Assembly: GCA_938023035.1 (NCBI GenBank)
Contig: CALIDI010000005.1
Span: 1 to 64,000 of the forward strand
Reading direction: 5' to 3'
Length of the DNA stretch: 64,000 nucleotides
Source of the DNA: an uncultured Leptolyngbyaceae cyanobacterium
GTDB lineage: Bacteria; Cyanobacteriota; Cyanobacteriia; Leptolyngbyales; Leptolyngbyaceae
Part shown: positions 53,304 to 62,214 of the stretch, one piece after another
Numbering within the stretch: the first letter of the stretch is position 1
How the letters are laid out: each line of letters starts with the position of its first letter
Notes under the pieces: model-generated
What the model was told of the DNA's origin: nothing
Database searches by the model: none
Seen by the model: the letters and a program-made list of their open reading frames with translations, nothing else
Position numbers and translations under genes: made by a program

Positions 53304-53868
53304 AAATCTCCGCCATCTCAATCACATTACCGTCATAATCCTTCACCAGGAAGTTGAGGGGCCGCTCCTGGCGGATCTTATACTTCAAATTCCGCATTTG
53401 AATGCGCAGCAACACCTGTTCTAAACATTCGCGATCGAAACAGACATGGCGCTGACGATTTTTATCTCCCAGACTGGCACCCGCCACAATGTGAAGTTGA
53501 GTATTTTTCTTTAGTTGGTACCACAATCCCTCTGGAGCATTCCGTTGCCCAGCGGTCATACCTCCTAGAGAAGGGCTGAGATACAACGGGTCAATGCCAG
53601 AAGTGCCCAAACTCTGCTCGTAGTTGTAGTAATAGTGCAAAGGCACATCTGCTGGAGCCAAGTTCAGCATACCCTCATAGAGTCTTTTGGCTAGCTCTAG
53701 GTCAGACACCATCACCGTATAGACCTTGGGTGCACTGGTCAAAAACATCCACATGGCAACCGCATAAGCCGCCAGCAGCATTACCATCAGCCCCTGGGTT
53801 GAAAACAAACTATCTAGGCCAGGAATTGCAGCAATTAGGGAGAGAGTGGCAAAAGGGGTCATGGGCAA
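53296..53868 (-). CDS. Membrane-anchored VOC (glyoxalase-fold) protein
   Basis: This is a 190-residue protein. One hydrophobic segment lies at about 27-45 (LMVMLLAAYAVAMWMFL). A vicinal-oxygen-chelate fold follows (about 48-190), with KVYTVMVSDLELAKRLYEGML, HIVAGASLG, RHVCFDRECLEQVLLRI, and the final FLVKDYDGNVIEMAE. The His and Glu of the VOC metal site are plausible in HIVAG and VIEMAE. VOC domains with an N-terminal anchor are less usual. The start may be the ATG at 53862. The function is unknown. Confidence 0.75.
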   Translation of the reverse strand: MPMTPFATLSLIAAIPGLDSLFSTQGLMVMLLAAYAVAMWMFLTSAPKVYTVMVSDLELAKRLYEGMLNLAPADVPLHYYYNYEQSLGTSGIDPLYLSPSLGGMTAGQRNAPEGLWYQLKKNTQLHIVAGASLGDKNRQRHVCFDRECLEQVLLRIQMRNLKYKIRQERPLNFLVKDYDGNVIEMAEISS

Positions 53869-54227
53869 ACTTCAACGGTTTGGCGTCGGGTGAACGGATT
53901 GTAAATATCGGTCGAGCAACTTGGTACCAGTCTATCCTTGATTTTACCGTGCTGTCTCTGAAACTCAGTGAACAGGGGAGGGGGGTGGGGGATAACAATC
54001 CAGACTTAAACCAGATTGAAATCTGAACCTGAGTGGTTTAGCACCAATACATTCGATCATTTTAGATAACCTAGGTTAGATGACCCAGTAACCCAATTAA
54101 GCAGTTGCCGGGTCACCAAACACCCGCTGATCGGGGTGCTCCATTGAGCCGTGATTCCTAGCTCGCTGTAAAACGACGCCCCTCAATAATCGATATTCTG
54201 TTGATCCGTGATTGGCCTACCAATTCC

Positions 54228-54812
54228 TTAACGCGGTTCAGGTCTCACCGGTGGACGCAACAAGGGGCTGACCTCGCAAACATAGGGAAACATCATTGAC
54301 ATTCTTTGATCAAAGCCTACATATTTCCCGGTGTGGTCATAAACCTGGTCGCTATTGTTGGTACATCGGGCATACCAAGTATAATCAGAGCCATTGCTGA
54401 GGCGGCGCACTAAGAAATATTGCCGATCTCCCTGGGCACGCTGCCCCCGGTTAACAACCACATCTCCATAACCTGGTAACCCGTAGAAAATTTTCTCATT
54501 TGGCCCCACGGTTGGATTCACCTGCTCGGGTCTTGGCCCACGCTCGACAACAAATTGGGTCACGCGCATGGCACTTGTGACAAAGCAGTAGCCCGATGCG
54601 CGGTGCCGCCGCACTTCCCAATCGATGAAGTAACCATTACGGTTTTGGCTATGGACACTGGCTTTGACATCCCCAGCGGAGACTTTGTACTTGTTGGTTG
54701 TAAAGTTGCCACAGGTTGCTAGGTGCTTGGTTCCGGGGGCGATCGCAAGGGCTGTCGATGCGACCAATAGGGCACCGATGCCAGTTGTCATAAAAATGGC
54801 TTGCTTAAACAT
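54228..54812 (-). CDS. Small secreted protein of unknown function
   Basis: This is a 194-residue exported protein with a cleavable signal peptide (residues 1-23, ending STALA). The mature part has five cysteines at separated positions (TCGNF, YCFVTS, RCTNN, VCEVS and one near the start). I do not recognise a domain. It ends with a proline/arginine-rich tail (LLRPPVRPEPR). No operon partner is visible; gaps on both sides exceed 140 bases. Confidence 0.65.
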   Translation of the reverse strand: MFKQAIFMTTGIGALLVASTALAIAPGTKHLATCGNFTTNKYKVSAGDVKASVHSQNRNGYFIDWEVRRHRASGYCFVTSAMRVTQFVVERGPRPEQVNPTVGPNEKIFYGLPGYGDVVVNRGQRAQGDRQYFLVRRLSNGSDYTWYARCTNNSDQVYDHTGKYVGFDQRMSMMFPYVCEVSPLLRPPVRPEPR

Positions 54813-54956
54813 GAGATTTTCCTAAAACACGGTTCATTCGGTTCATATGCTGGCGAAGCAGCCCTTTTTGCACCTGCTTAGGAAGCACTCAGAACCCCAG
54901 TAATATTACACCTCTTAAAGAATACTCTGGAATGATGCCCGAGCTGATTTTTTTGA

Positions 54957-55448
54957 TCATTTTGGGTTCACTCGATGGCTTGTTGCAGTCAAAGAGGTTA
55001 ACTGGTCGAGATAGCGTTCAATCAACAGAATCGCCACAATGTCGTCAATTGGGCGAGGAATTGAACGCAGCGATCGCGGTAGCAGCGCGACTAATCCTTT
55101 AGGGGGATAGATCTGCCAGTAGCGATCGCGGGCCTCCAAAGTGCTGTAACGTTCATCCACGAATACGATTTGCAAGGGATTTGGCATCGCTGCCAGTTTT
55201 TGCTTCCATTCTCTAGCCGTTGTTTGATTCCCCATGACCAAGAGAGAAATTAGAAACTGCTGGCGCAACTGCTGAATTTGATCCATCACTTGAGCTGTGG
55301 CAACAACTTCCTGATAGCAAACAGCGCGATCACCACCCATGACTGCCAATCCACACTTCTGCCGCCCTGGGTCAAACCCCAGCAGCACAGGTTGCTCCGG
55401 TGATGCGCCACTATCTGACACAGTAAGCCCTCGCTTTACTTGCCCCAT
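54957..55448 (-). CDS. YqgF/RuvX-family nuclease-like protein
   Basis: This is a 163-residue RNase H-fold protein. The family is linked to maturation of the 16S rRNA 5' end. Conserved parts are the acidic strand VLLGFDPGRQKCGLAV, the VMGNQTTAREWK motif, IVFVDERYSTLEARDRY, and the C-terminal Asp pair in RPIDDIVAILLIE. The N-terminal 17 residues are an extension before the fold. Cyanobacterial members diverge from bacterial YqgF but keep the acidic residues. Confidence 0.88.
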   Translation of the reverse strand: MGQVKRGLTVSDSGASPEQPVLLGFDPGRQKCGLAVMGGDRAVCYQEVVATAQVMDQIQQLRQQFLISLLVMGNQTTAREWKQKLAAMPNPLQIVFVDERYSTLEARDRYWQIYPPKGLVALLPRSLRSIPRPIDDIVAILLIERYLDQLTSLTATSHRVNPK

Positions 55449-55588
55449 TCAAGCACGGGCCTTCCCCTGGTTTCAAGCGGGATCCAAATGCTGTCTACAG
55501 AACTACAGAATGATTCGGGGGTTAATCAAGCTCACTGAATTGCTGCTAAACGGTTTAAAACAGGGCGCTGGGCCATTCTTTCCCAGGG

Positions 55589-56506
55589 TTAGCGTCCTAA
55601 CCAGGCATCGACTTCGGCTTGATTTTTGTGAGAAAACACCCGCACCGCATGGTAAGTCACTTTTTCTCGCAGTCGATAAACTTGTTTCACATCCAGGTCA
55701 AGGGCTTTGGCAATCGCCTCCTGGGAACGCCCCTGTAAATAGAGCCGCAGCCATTCTACAGTTGTTCTATCCAGGGTCTTTTCCAGGTAGGCTTCAAATC
55801 GTTGTTGCACGGCCTGCCGCATTTCCCGCAGTTCCATTTCCGCCTGCTCCTGCTGATATTGGGCAATCGCTTCATTGTCGAGCAAGCTCACCGAACTTTC
55901 TGAATCATCGGGGGCAATCTCTTCGGAAACTAGGCGAATAAACTCAGCTCCCGGAACTTGGGTCATGCCGCCTCGCTGCGATCGCCGTAAATAATTAACA
56001 AAGCGATAGGTCAATAACGGTTGGTTCCGAATCGGGCGGAGACAATATTCTTCAACAGCGGCCATCATCATGGCGTTTCGCAGTCGGGCATCTGTCGTGC
56101 ACTGAGCAATCCAAACAGTTTGCTGCTGCATATAGGTATCGCTCCGCAACAGCTCTTGAATCACCTCTTGTAACACATCTAGAACTGTGCGTTGGCGATC
56201 GCGGGAGAGGGAGATCCAAGTGCGAATTTTATTGCGAATCAGATAGGGCGCACTCAGTCGCTGGAGTAATTGTCGGTAGGCGCGATCTGGCGGCACGCCC
56301 AGGTAACGCTGCCGTAAGATGCGATAGCGATAATCCATCGCATCACAGGCAATCTGCTGCGATTCTGGAGAAAGCTCATCATAGCGGGCGACATCTTCAC
56401 CGATTAACCAGTGAATAATTGCCGTGTGAGTTGCCACATTGTGATTCGGGAGGTCTTGTGCTAGGCGCGATCGCCAGCCTTCTGCCAGTCTTTCAGCAAA
56501 TCCCAT
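55589..56506 (-). CDS. HetZ-related protein
   Basis: This is a 305-residue protein of the HetZ-related group found in filamentous cyanobacteria. The conserved segment is DAMDYRYRILRQRYLGVPPDRAYRQLLQRLSAPYLIRNKIRTWI. The C-terminus (about 245-290) has a sigma-70 region 4-like helix-turn-helix: LQGRSQEAIAKALDLDVKQVYRLREKV. HetZ acts with HetR in early heterocyst development, but the related proteins are not well characterised. It lies 140 bases upstream of the YqgF gene on the same strand, and divergent from psaC. The assignment to the HetZ-related (not HetZ proper) group rests on its short length, about 100 residues below HetZ. Confidence 0.7.
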   Translation of the reverse strand: MGFAERLAEGWRSRLAQDLPNHNVATHTAIIHWLIGEDVARYDELSPESQQIACDAMDYRYRILRQRYLGVPPDRAYRQLLQRLSAPYLIRNKIRTWISLSRDRQRTVLDVLQEVIQELLRSDTYMQQQTVWIAQCTTDARLRNAMMMAAVEEYCLRPIRNQPLLTYRFVNYLRRSQRGGMTQVPGAEFIRLVSEEIAPDDSESSVSLLDNEAIAQYQQEQAEMELREMRQAVQQRFEAYLEKTLDRTTVEWLRLYLQGRSQEAIAKALDLDVKQVYRLREKVTYHAVRVFSHKNQAEVDAWLGR

Positions 56507-56802
56507 GCAAAACAGCCTTATTTACAAGCGCTTTACCTCACCCATGAGTCTACCCCCCGATTCTGGGGGAGTACACTCACCCGCAAGGGCGATGCTACGT
56601 CTTCCCCATTGGGTGACAAGCTCACTAGTTAGCATTTTACTAACAAGCTCAGGATGCAAAAGTGTCATCTCTCGTTAAGGACTTTGAAGTTTTGTAGCCT
56701 TCTGCCAGTTTGGTTTCAGCCCTTGCAGTAGACTAAGCATTGATCAAACTCTTTAGCGGTGGATCAAACCGTTAAAATAGACAGCTCATCGATGCTGCAT
56801 AG

Positions 56803-57078
<276 letters not shown>

Positions 57079-57111
57079 GGCACCGTCTGTTTTGATGTAG
57101 GTTCAATCTTT

Positions 57112-57132
57112 AGGGGCGATCGCCCCTTTTTT
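57112..57132 (+). terminator. Intrinsic terminator of psaC
   Basis: A perfect 16-base palindrome (AGGGGCGATCGCCCCT, 57112-57127) is followed by six T. It lies 34 bases after the psaC stop. The stem contains a HIP1 octamer (GCGATCGC), so one cyanobacterial repeat motif doubles as a terminator stem. Confidence 0.75.
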
Positions 57133-57236
57133 GTTGAGCTATAACCCATCAAGCAAACTCACTACCCTGGTGGAGCCAACCACACTTAAGAGCTAATAGA
57201 TCTAAAATCACCGCTAGAACAGCTAAACCTAGCTAA

Positions 57237-57309
57237 CGAGCATGGCAGGAATCGAACCTGCGACACCCAGAACCGGAATCTGGTGCTCTATCCCCTGAGC
57301 TACATGCCC
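57237..57309 (-). tRNA. tRNA-Arg (anticodon CCG)
   Basis: This is a 73-nucleotide cloverleaf. The acceptor strand is GGGCATG pairing with CATGCTC, followed by the discriminator G at 57237. The anticodon stem is CCAGA/TCTGG with the loop TTCCGGT, which gives anticodon CCG at 57276-57274 and reads CGG codons. The T arm is GCAGG-TTCGATT-CCTGC. CCA is not encoded. It lies between psaC and the 74-residue small protein gene. Confidence 0.92.
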
Positions 57310-57527
57310 TTTTACCCTGCTAGTTGAGTATAGCACCCCTTGAAAAGAGGGCGCACTGACTTCAGGTTAATCCCTGGTTACAAGTTGCCAGCTCGCCTCT
57401 GACGCCATATCACAAGTGAAGATGCTGGGTGTTGACATTGCCCGCACTTCATCACACATACGCTACACTGAAACCCTAGCCAAGGTGACTGCATAGTAGA
57501 AGATTAGAAACTTTTTGACTCCATCGC

Positions 57528-57752
57528 CTAATCATCTTCCCAGGACTCAACTGCCAGCAATTCGCTGACAGGATCTTGCATTGAAAAATCAAATTCTTGC
57601 AATTCCTGCTTCCAAAATGACCATTCATCTCCATAGAGAAGAGCAATTTTCCAAATACTATCGGATGGCTTTAGCAGCTTAGCATCAACTAGCTTTTGAA
57701 CCTGTCGTTGCAGCTTAACCATCGGGTGAGTAACCTGCTGGGTCGTTGTCAT
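57528..57752 (-). CDS. Small protein, possibly DUF4327-like
   Basis: This is a soluble protein of 74 residues. The pattern VQKLVDAKLLKPSDSIWKIALLYGDEW followed by W...LQEFDFSMQDPVSELLAVESWEDD resembles the cyanobacterial DUF4327 family, but the match is partial. I chose ATG 57752; a start three codons upstream at 57761 is also possible. The product is acidic at its C-terminus. Its function is unknown. Confidence 0.6.
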   Translation of the reverse strand: MTTTQQVTHPMVKLQRQVQKLVDAKLLKPSDSIWKIALLYGDEWSFWKQELQEFDFSMQDPVSELLAVESWEDD

Positions 57753-58200
57753 ATTTATCATGCTTGAAAGACTTAATGGACTCCGCTAAAGTGGCACCTC
57801 ACAAGGGAACCTATTATCCCGCCCTTTACTCAGCCACTTGCATACAGAAAGCGAAATTTCCAGAACTCGATATTAACACACTTCTCCTGAACTACAACAC
57901 CTATACAGGAAATTCTCTAAGAAAGGATTGGATAAAACCCGCCCCTGCACGCAGTCGGTCGTCTTACCGTGAGTAAAGCTCTAGTTTTGGACTAAGATTT
58001 TGGACTAAGAAAATGTTTGATAAGGCCTATCTCGCGGTGGCCCTGACGACTCAAGTCGCAGCGATATGAACAAAAAAACTGCCGCCCCAGTTGATAGCAG
58101 GCTCTGCTTGGATGCAGTCAGCGTGAACTCAGGTTAGGCCGAGGTGCAGAGGTGTGGCCCCTTAGCTGGGGGCGAAGCGCTGAGTAAATCCTAGTTCTGT

Positions 58201-58414
58201 AACGCACCCTGCCGGAAGCAAGCTACACCCTCAATCCCTTTCCCTCCCTTTCTTGTTTGCGGGGGGCTAACCGACTCCTCTCTGCCCATTTTAGGAATAG
58301 ACCGCAGGGCGTGCGCAGCAGGGGGATGGCCCTGACAGGCATTTAAGACAAGAAAGGGGAATGGAAAACTTTGCGTTCCCATAGGGTGAGGCAACTTGCA
58401 AAAGTGGAATGCCC
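58201..58414 (-). repeat. Dispersed element, family B, copy 2 (longest)
   Basis: The left end (about 58202-58226, CACCCTGCCGGAAGCAAGCT) and right end (about 58389-58412, GGCAACTTGCAAAAGTGG) match, in inverted orientation, the two ends of the copy at 27519-27683. The interior contains GCCCATTTTAGG and GCCCTGACAGGCATTTAAG segments also found at 63274-63313. It occupies an otherwise empty gap of about 800 bases (57753-58578), in which I see no gene. Confidence 0.6.
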
Positions 58415-58578
58415 TGGAAACCTCCGGTATTTCTCGTTGCGCCTAAATACGTGAACCATTGGGTAAGGCTACGTGGGGTTTTGTTCGGCTTTGCTTGTGC
58501 TCTTTTTTTGTCAAATGCCACATCTTTTGTTTGAATGAATTATCCGGTTGATTCGGATGATGTTTGAGTAAACCACCC

Positions 58579-59451
58579 ATGAATCAAGACCTTCGACGTA
58601 TCCGGGCGGCTTTGCAGGCGATGAAGCAGCTAGCATCAGGAGACACTGCGATCGCACCACAAACCGTAACAAATTCTTTACCCTGTACCTGGTTGCAACA
58701 AACCTCTGCGTTCCTCCGAACTGCCAACACCCCGATGGTTACCCCCCAACTGCCAGCCTTACCAAACTGCCAACAGCCTCCGGCAGCGCCGTCTTCTGCC
58801 CCTCAACGGAGTCAACCAGTGCAAACGACCGCACAGCCCCCTCTAAGTGCCGCCAATGCAAAGCCCCAACCTGCACTGCCGACCGTGCCATCGTTTCGTT
58901 TTACAACCCATCGCAATGTGGCTAATCCGAATCTAGCGATGAATTTGCTAAAGGAACTGCAACAGCGCGTCGCTGCCTGGCAGCAAGAGTTGCAGCAAGT
59001 GACCCAGCAGATTCAGGCAGTCTATTCAGAAGGGCCGATTATCGATGGCTGGCTTGAGTCCGAATTGGTGGAGAGTGGAGAGCGTTTAACCTTTGATTAT
59101 ATGGATGGCCATCAGTTGATGGCTTATCTAGAAAATAGTTTGAACTTGGAGATGGAAAAGTTATCTCCAAGCCAGAGTAAACTCGGCCCGGCCCTATCCA
59201 GAGGAGGGTATCGTCTTTGTGGGTTAGATGAGGATGGACAGCTTTGGTTTCGAGACTGCCCCCCGGAGCAAGTTGCCGCAGTTAGCCTGGCGATCGCGCG
59301 CTATCAGAAACTTCAACTCTTGACCCAACGCCGCCAGAGTCTAGAAACCCAGTTGCGGCAAATGGCCCAGGCGCTCATCCACCTGCATGCGCAAATACCT
59401 GCTACAAGCCACAGCAATGACGGTCATATCCATCCACCAAAACCGCATTAG
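58579..59451 (+). CDS. Conserved-looking hypothetical protein with coiled-coil segment
   Basis: This is a 290-residue soluble protein that I do not recognise. An N-terminal helix (MNQDLRRIRAALQAMKQLA) is followed by a Pro/Gln/Ala-rich low-complexity linker (about 20-105). A Gln/Leu-rich helix (about 115-150, LLKELQQRVAAWQQELQQVTQQIQAV) may form a coiled coil. A compact part (about 155-235) contains IIDGWLESELVESGERLTFDYMDGHQLM and LCGLDEDGQLWFRDCP. The end is again helical. I chose ATG 58579 over a TTG at 58564. Confidence 0.65.
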   Translation: MNQDLRRIRAALQAMKQLASGDTAIAPQTVTNSLPCTWLQQTSAFLRTANTPMVTPQLPALPNCQQPPAAPSSAPQRSQPVQTTAQPPLSAANAKPQPALPTVPSFRFTTHRNVANPNLAMNLLKELQQRVAAWQQELQQVTQQIQAVYSEGPIIDGWLESELVESGERLTFDYMDGHQLMAYLENSLNLEMEKLSPSQSKLGPALSRGGYRLCGLDEDGQLWFRDCPPEQVAAVSLAIARYQKLQLLTQRRQSLETQLRQMAQALIHLHAQIPATSHSNDGHIHPPKPH

Positions 59452-59606
59452 GAACATAGATTGAACCTAACAAATAACAAAATGGGGTCAAGCCAGCCAG
59501 CACCACCGCAGAAAACCTAGCCAGCACCGACATTTAAGCGCTTGACTGTATCCTCAGCCTTCTTGCCCAATCCTATCTTTGCGAAGCTTACCTGTCCAGC
59601 AAGGGT

Positions 59607-60065
59607 TTAGATAGGCATCAGAGCACGCTGGCAAGCTGGACAAACGGCATGAATGGTAAGTTGGCAATCGAGCAGATGGTACCCCTCTTTTTGAGCGGCC
59701 TTTGCACCAATCTTGAGAATCTGGTCGTTCTTGAACTCAATTGTTTTACTGCAACGCACACAAATTAAGTGATGATGGTGGTACGGATGAGGTTGGTTGA
59801 TTTCGTAGTGCTTATGCCCCTCGGCTAACTCCAGTTCTCGCAAAATCCCCATGCGTGCCATCAACTTAAGGGTGCGATAGATCGTTGAAAGGCTAATGCC
59901 AGAGCCTCGCTCTTGCAAGACATTATAGAGATCTTCCGCACTCAAATGCTGCCCCTTTGGCAACTCTTGAAAAACTTGCAAAATCGTCTCGCGTTGAGGA
60001 GTCAAGCGCCATCCTTTCTCATTTAGCTCAGCCTTAAGGGAGGAAGCAGTATAGGTGGCGACCAT
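59607..60065 (-). CDS. furA: Ferric uptake regulator FurA
   Basis: This is a 152-residue Fur-family repressor. The winged-helix DNA-binding domain (about 8-88) has LNEKGWRLTPQRETILQVF and the recognition segment ISLSTIYRTLKLMARMGILREL. The dimer domain (about 89-152) carries the histidine cluster HPYHHHHLICVRC and a second CxxC (CPAC). It is near-identical to Anabaena FurA in the conserved blocks, which controls iron homeostasis and links it to redox and nitrogen metabolism. AT-rich Fur-like sites lie directly upstream, so autoregulation is likely. Confidence 0.94.
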   Translation of the reverse strand: MVATYTASSLKAELNEKGWRLTPQRETILQVFQELPKGQHLSAEDLYNVLQERGSGISLSTIYRTLKLMARMGILRELELAEGHKHYEINQPHPYHHHHLICVRCSKTIEFKNDQILKIGAKAAQKEGYHLLDCQLTIHAVCPACQRALMPI

Positions 60066-60151
60066 TGTTTTATTCTCAACAGCTCTACTCTAATGAGAAT
60101 GTTACATAAAGAATTCAACATTTGCAAGTAGGAGGGCTTATTGAGAATAAG
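60066..60151 (-). promoter_or_regulatory. furA promoter region with Fur-like boxes
   Basis: Three AT-rich sites resemble half or full Fur boxes: TTATTCTCAA (about 60070-60079), TAATGAGAAT (about 60091-60100), and CTTATTGAGAATAAG (60137-60151), which is a 6-3-6 palindrome. They lie within 90 bases upstream of the furA start, where autoregulatory sites are known in Anabaena. Binding is inferred from sequence only. Confidence 0.45.
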
Positions 60152-60696
60152 TGCTAGGAAGTGTTCACGATTTTATGTTGACTAACAAACAGTCGTTTCT
60201 AAAGATCTAGCGCAGGTTATCGGTAAAACCAGGGGTATGAGAGTGAAGTCGTAAGGCTCTAAGGGGAAACACCTCCAGATTTCTTAAGTTTTTTTTCCAG
60301 GTTGATGCCGATTGTCAAAGCCGGAAGCAGCTAGATCAGGTTACTAATTTATACAGAGGCGTGCCGTCTTAAGTCACCTACATTTGGTCTAGCTATTGGG
60401 CCTCTACATGCAAATAAATTTCAGTAAAGGCCTAGTCATTGCTTTATCTGAACAAAAATTAAGCAGGTGGCTGCTCCAGGATAGCCCCTGCCAAAGCAAC
60501 CGGGTAATGACCAGACGACTTCTGTCAGTGGAAGCAAGCCCTTATCGTCAGGGCATTAGGGAAATCGATGGCTGGGGCGATCGCCCTTCATCCAGATTCT
60601 TTCCATCAACTTTTGCCAGGCACTTACCCAAATCCTTTATTCTGTTGGGAGAAGCCGTAAAGAAATAAATTTTTGTGAATCTTTCAAGGAGTTGGG
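60152..60696. other. Intergenic region between divergent furA and glgA
   Basis: These 545 bases probably hold the glgA promoter. A 90-codon plus frame (60396-60668) opens inside but matches no family and has no good ribosome-binding site. No RNA gene was recognised. Confidence 0.4.
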
Positions 60697-62175
60697 ATGT
60701 ACATCGTACAAATCGCCTCTGAATGTGCGCCAGTCATTAAAGCTGGAGGGCTGGGCGATGTTGTCTATGGGCTAAGCCGCGAGCTAGAACTGCGAGGGCA
60801 TACCGTAGAGTTAATTTTGCCCAAGTATGACTGCATGCGTTATGACCACATCTGGGGTTTGCACATGGCCTATCAGGATCTGTTTGTGCCTTGGTATGGT
60901 GCCTCTATTCACTGCTCGGTCTACTGCGGTTGGGTGCATGGGCGGCTTTGCTTTTTTATTGAACCCCACTCCCAAGACAGCTTTTTTGATCGCCACTGTG
61001 TTTACGGGTGTAAAGACGACACCATGCGGTTTGCCTTTTTTAGCAAAGCCGCGATGGAGTTCTTGCTGCGCAGCAACAAGCGCCCTGATGTGATTCACTG
61101 CCACGACTGGCAAACCGGGTTAGTGCCTGTGCTGCTGTATGAGATCTATCAATGGCATGGGATGCAACATCAGCGGGTGCTTTATACGATCCATAACTTC
61201 AAGCATCAGGGTATCGCTGGGGTCGAGGTGCTCTATGCAACAGGGCTCAATCGTCCAGACCATTACTTTCACCCAGATCGACTACAGGATAATTTCAACC
61301 CCTTTGCCCTTAACTTTATGAAAGGGGGAATTGTCTACGCCAATTTTTTGAACACGGTTTCGCCCCACCACGCCTGGGAAGCCCGTATGACTGATGTGGG
61401 CTGCGGGCTGGGCCATACGCTGCATATCCATCAGCACAAATTTGGGGGAATTCTCAACGGCATTGATTATGAGTTTTGGAACCCCGATCGCGATCGCTAT
61501 ATCTCCGCTCCCTACGACATTGATCACTTTGAGGGCAAAGCCAAAAATAAGCGCGCCTTACGAGAACGGTTATGGCTCGCCCATGCCGATGAAAAACCGG
61601 TGGTAGCCTATATCGGGCGGTTAGATGACCAAAAAGGGGTGCATCTGGTGCATCACTCGATTTACTACGCGCTCCATCGGCAGGCGCAGTTCGTTTTACT
61701 GGGAGCAGCAACCGAGGCAGGAATTAATGACTGGTTCTGGCACGAGAAGAACTTCTTGAATGACAACCCCGATGTCCATCTTGAGTTGGGATTTAATGAA
61801 GAACTGGCTCATCTTATCTATGCTGGTGCCGATATGATCGTCGTACCGAGCAATTATGAACCCTGTGGCCTGACGCAAATGATTGGGCTGCGCTATGGCA
61901 CGGTGCCGATTGTGCGCGGGGTAGGGGGGTTAGTTAGCACAGTGTTTGACCGCGACTATGACACCACCAAACCGCCCGAAAAACGCAATGGTTATGTCTT
62001 CTATCAGACCGATCCACCGGCGTTAGAGTCCGCGATGGATCGGGCAATCGGGCTGTGGTATCACTATCCCAAGGAGTTTCGGCAGTTAGCGCTACAAGGC
62101 ATGGAGTATGACTATTCCTGGAACCATCCAGGGGAAGACTACCTGAATGTCTATGAGTTCATTCGCCATAAGTAA
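60697..62175 (+). CDS. glgA: Glycogen synthase (GlgA2 type)
   Basis: This is a 492-residue GT5 starch/glycogen synthase that uses ADP-glucose to extend alpha-1,4-glucan. The ADP-glucose loop KAGGLGDV lies at residues 16-23. The second domain has AYIGRLDDQKGVHLV, the catalytic Glu region NYEPCGLTQMIGLRYGTVPIVRGVGGL, and a matching C-terminal helix. The MYIVQIASECAPVIKAGG start and the Tyr/His-rich insertions fit the GlgA2/plant SSIII-like group and not GlgA1. A Shine-Dalgarno AAGGAG precedes the ATG. Confidence 0.94.
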   Translation: MYIVQIASECAPVIKAGGLGDVVYGLSRELELRGHTVELILPKYDCMRYDHIWGLHMAYQDLFVPWYGASIHCSVYCGWVHGRLCFFIEPHSQDSFFDRHCVYGCKDDTMRFAFFSKAAMEFLLRSNKRPDVIHCHDWQTGLVPVLLYEIYQWHGMQHQRVLYTIHNFKHQGIAGVEVLYATGLNRPDHYFHPDRLQDNFNPFALNFMKGGIVYANFLNTVSPHHAWEARMTDVGCGLGHTLHIHQHKFGGILNGIDYEFWNPDRDRYISAPYDIDHFEGKAKNKRALRERLWLAHADEKPVVAYIGRLDDQKGVHLVHHSIYYALHRQAQFVLLGAATEAGINDWFWHEKNFLNDNPDVHLELGFNEELAHLIYAGADMIVVPSNYEPCGLTQMIGLRYGTVPIVRGVGGLVSTVFDRDYDTTKPPEKRNGYVFYQTDPPALESAMDRAIGLWYHYPKEFRQLALQGMEYDYSWNHPGEDYLNVYEFIRHK

Positions 62176-62214
62176 TGCTCCGGCGAAAGGTTGGGGTGCA
62201 GTTGAGGCAGAGGC

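Noticed and set aside
57746-57976. 76-codon plus-strand frame
   Set aside because: It overlaps the start of the 74-residue protein gene on the other strand and shows no similarity.
60396-60668. 90-codon plus-strand frame between furA and glgA
   Set aside because: No recognised product and no good Shine-Dalgarno; probably part of the glgA leader.
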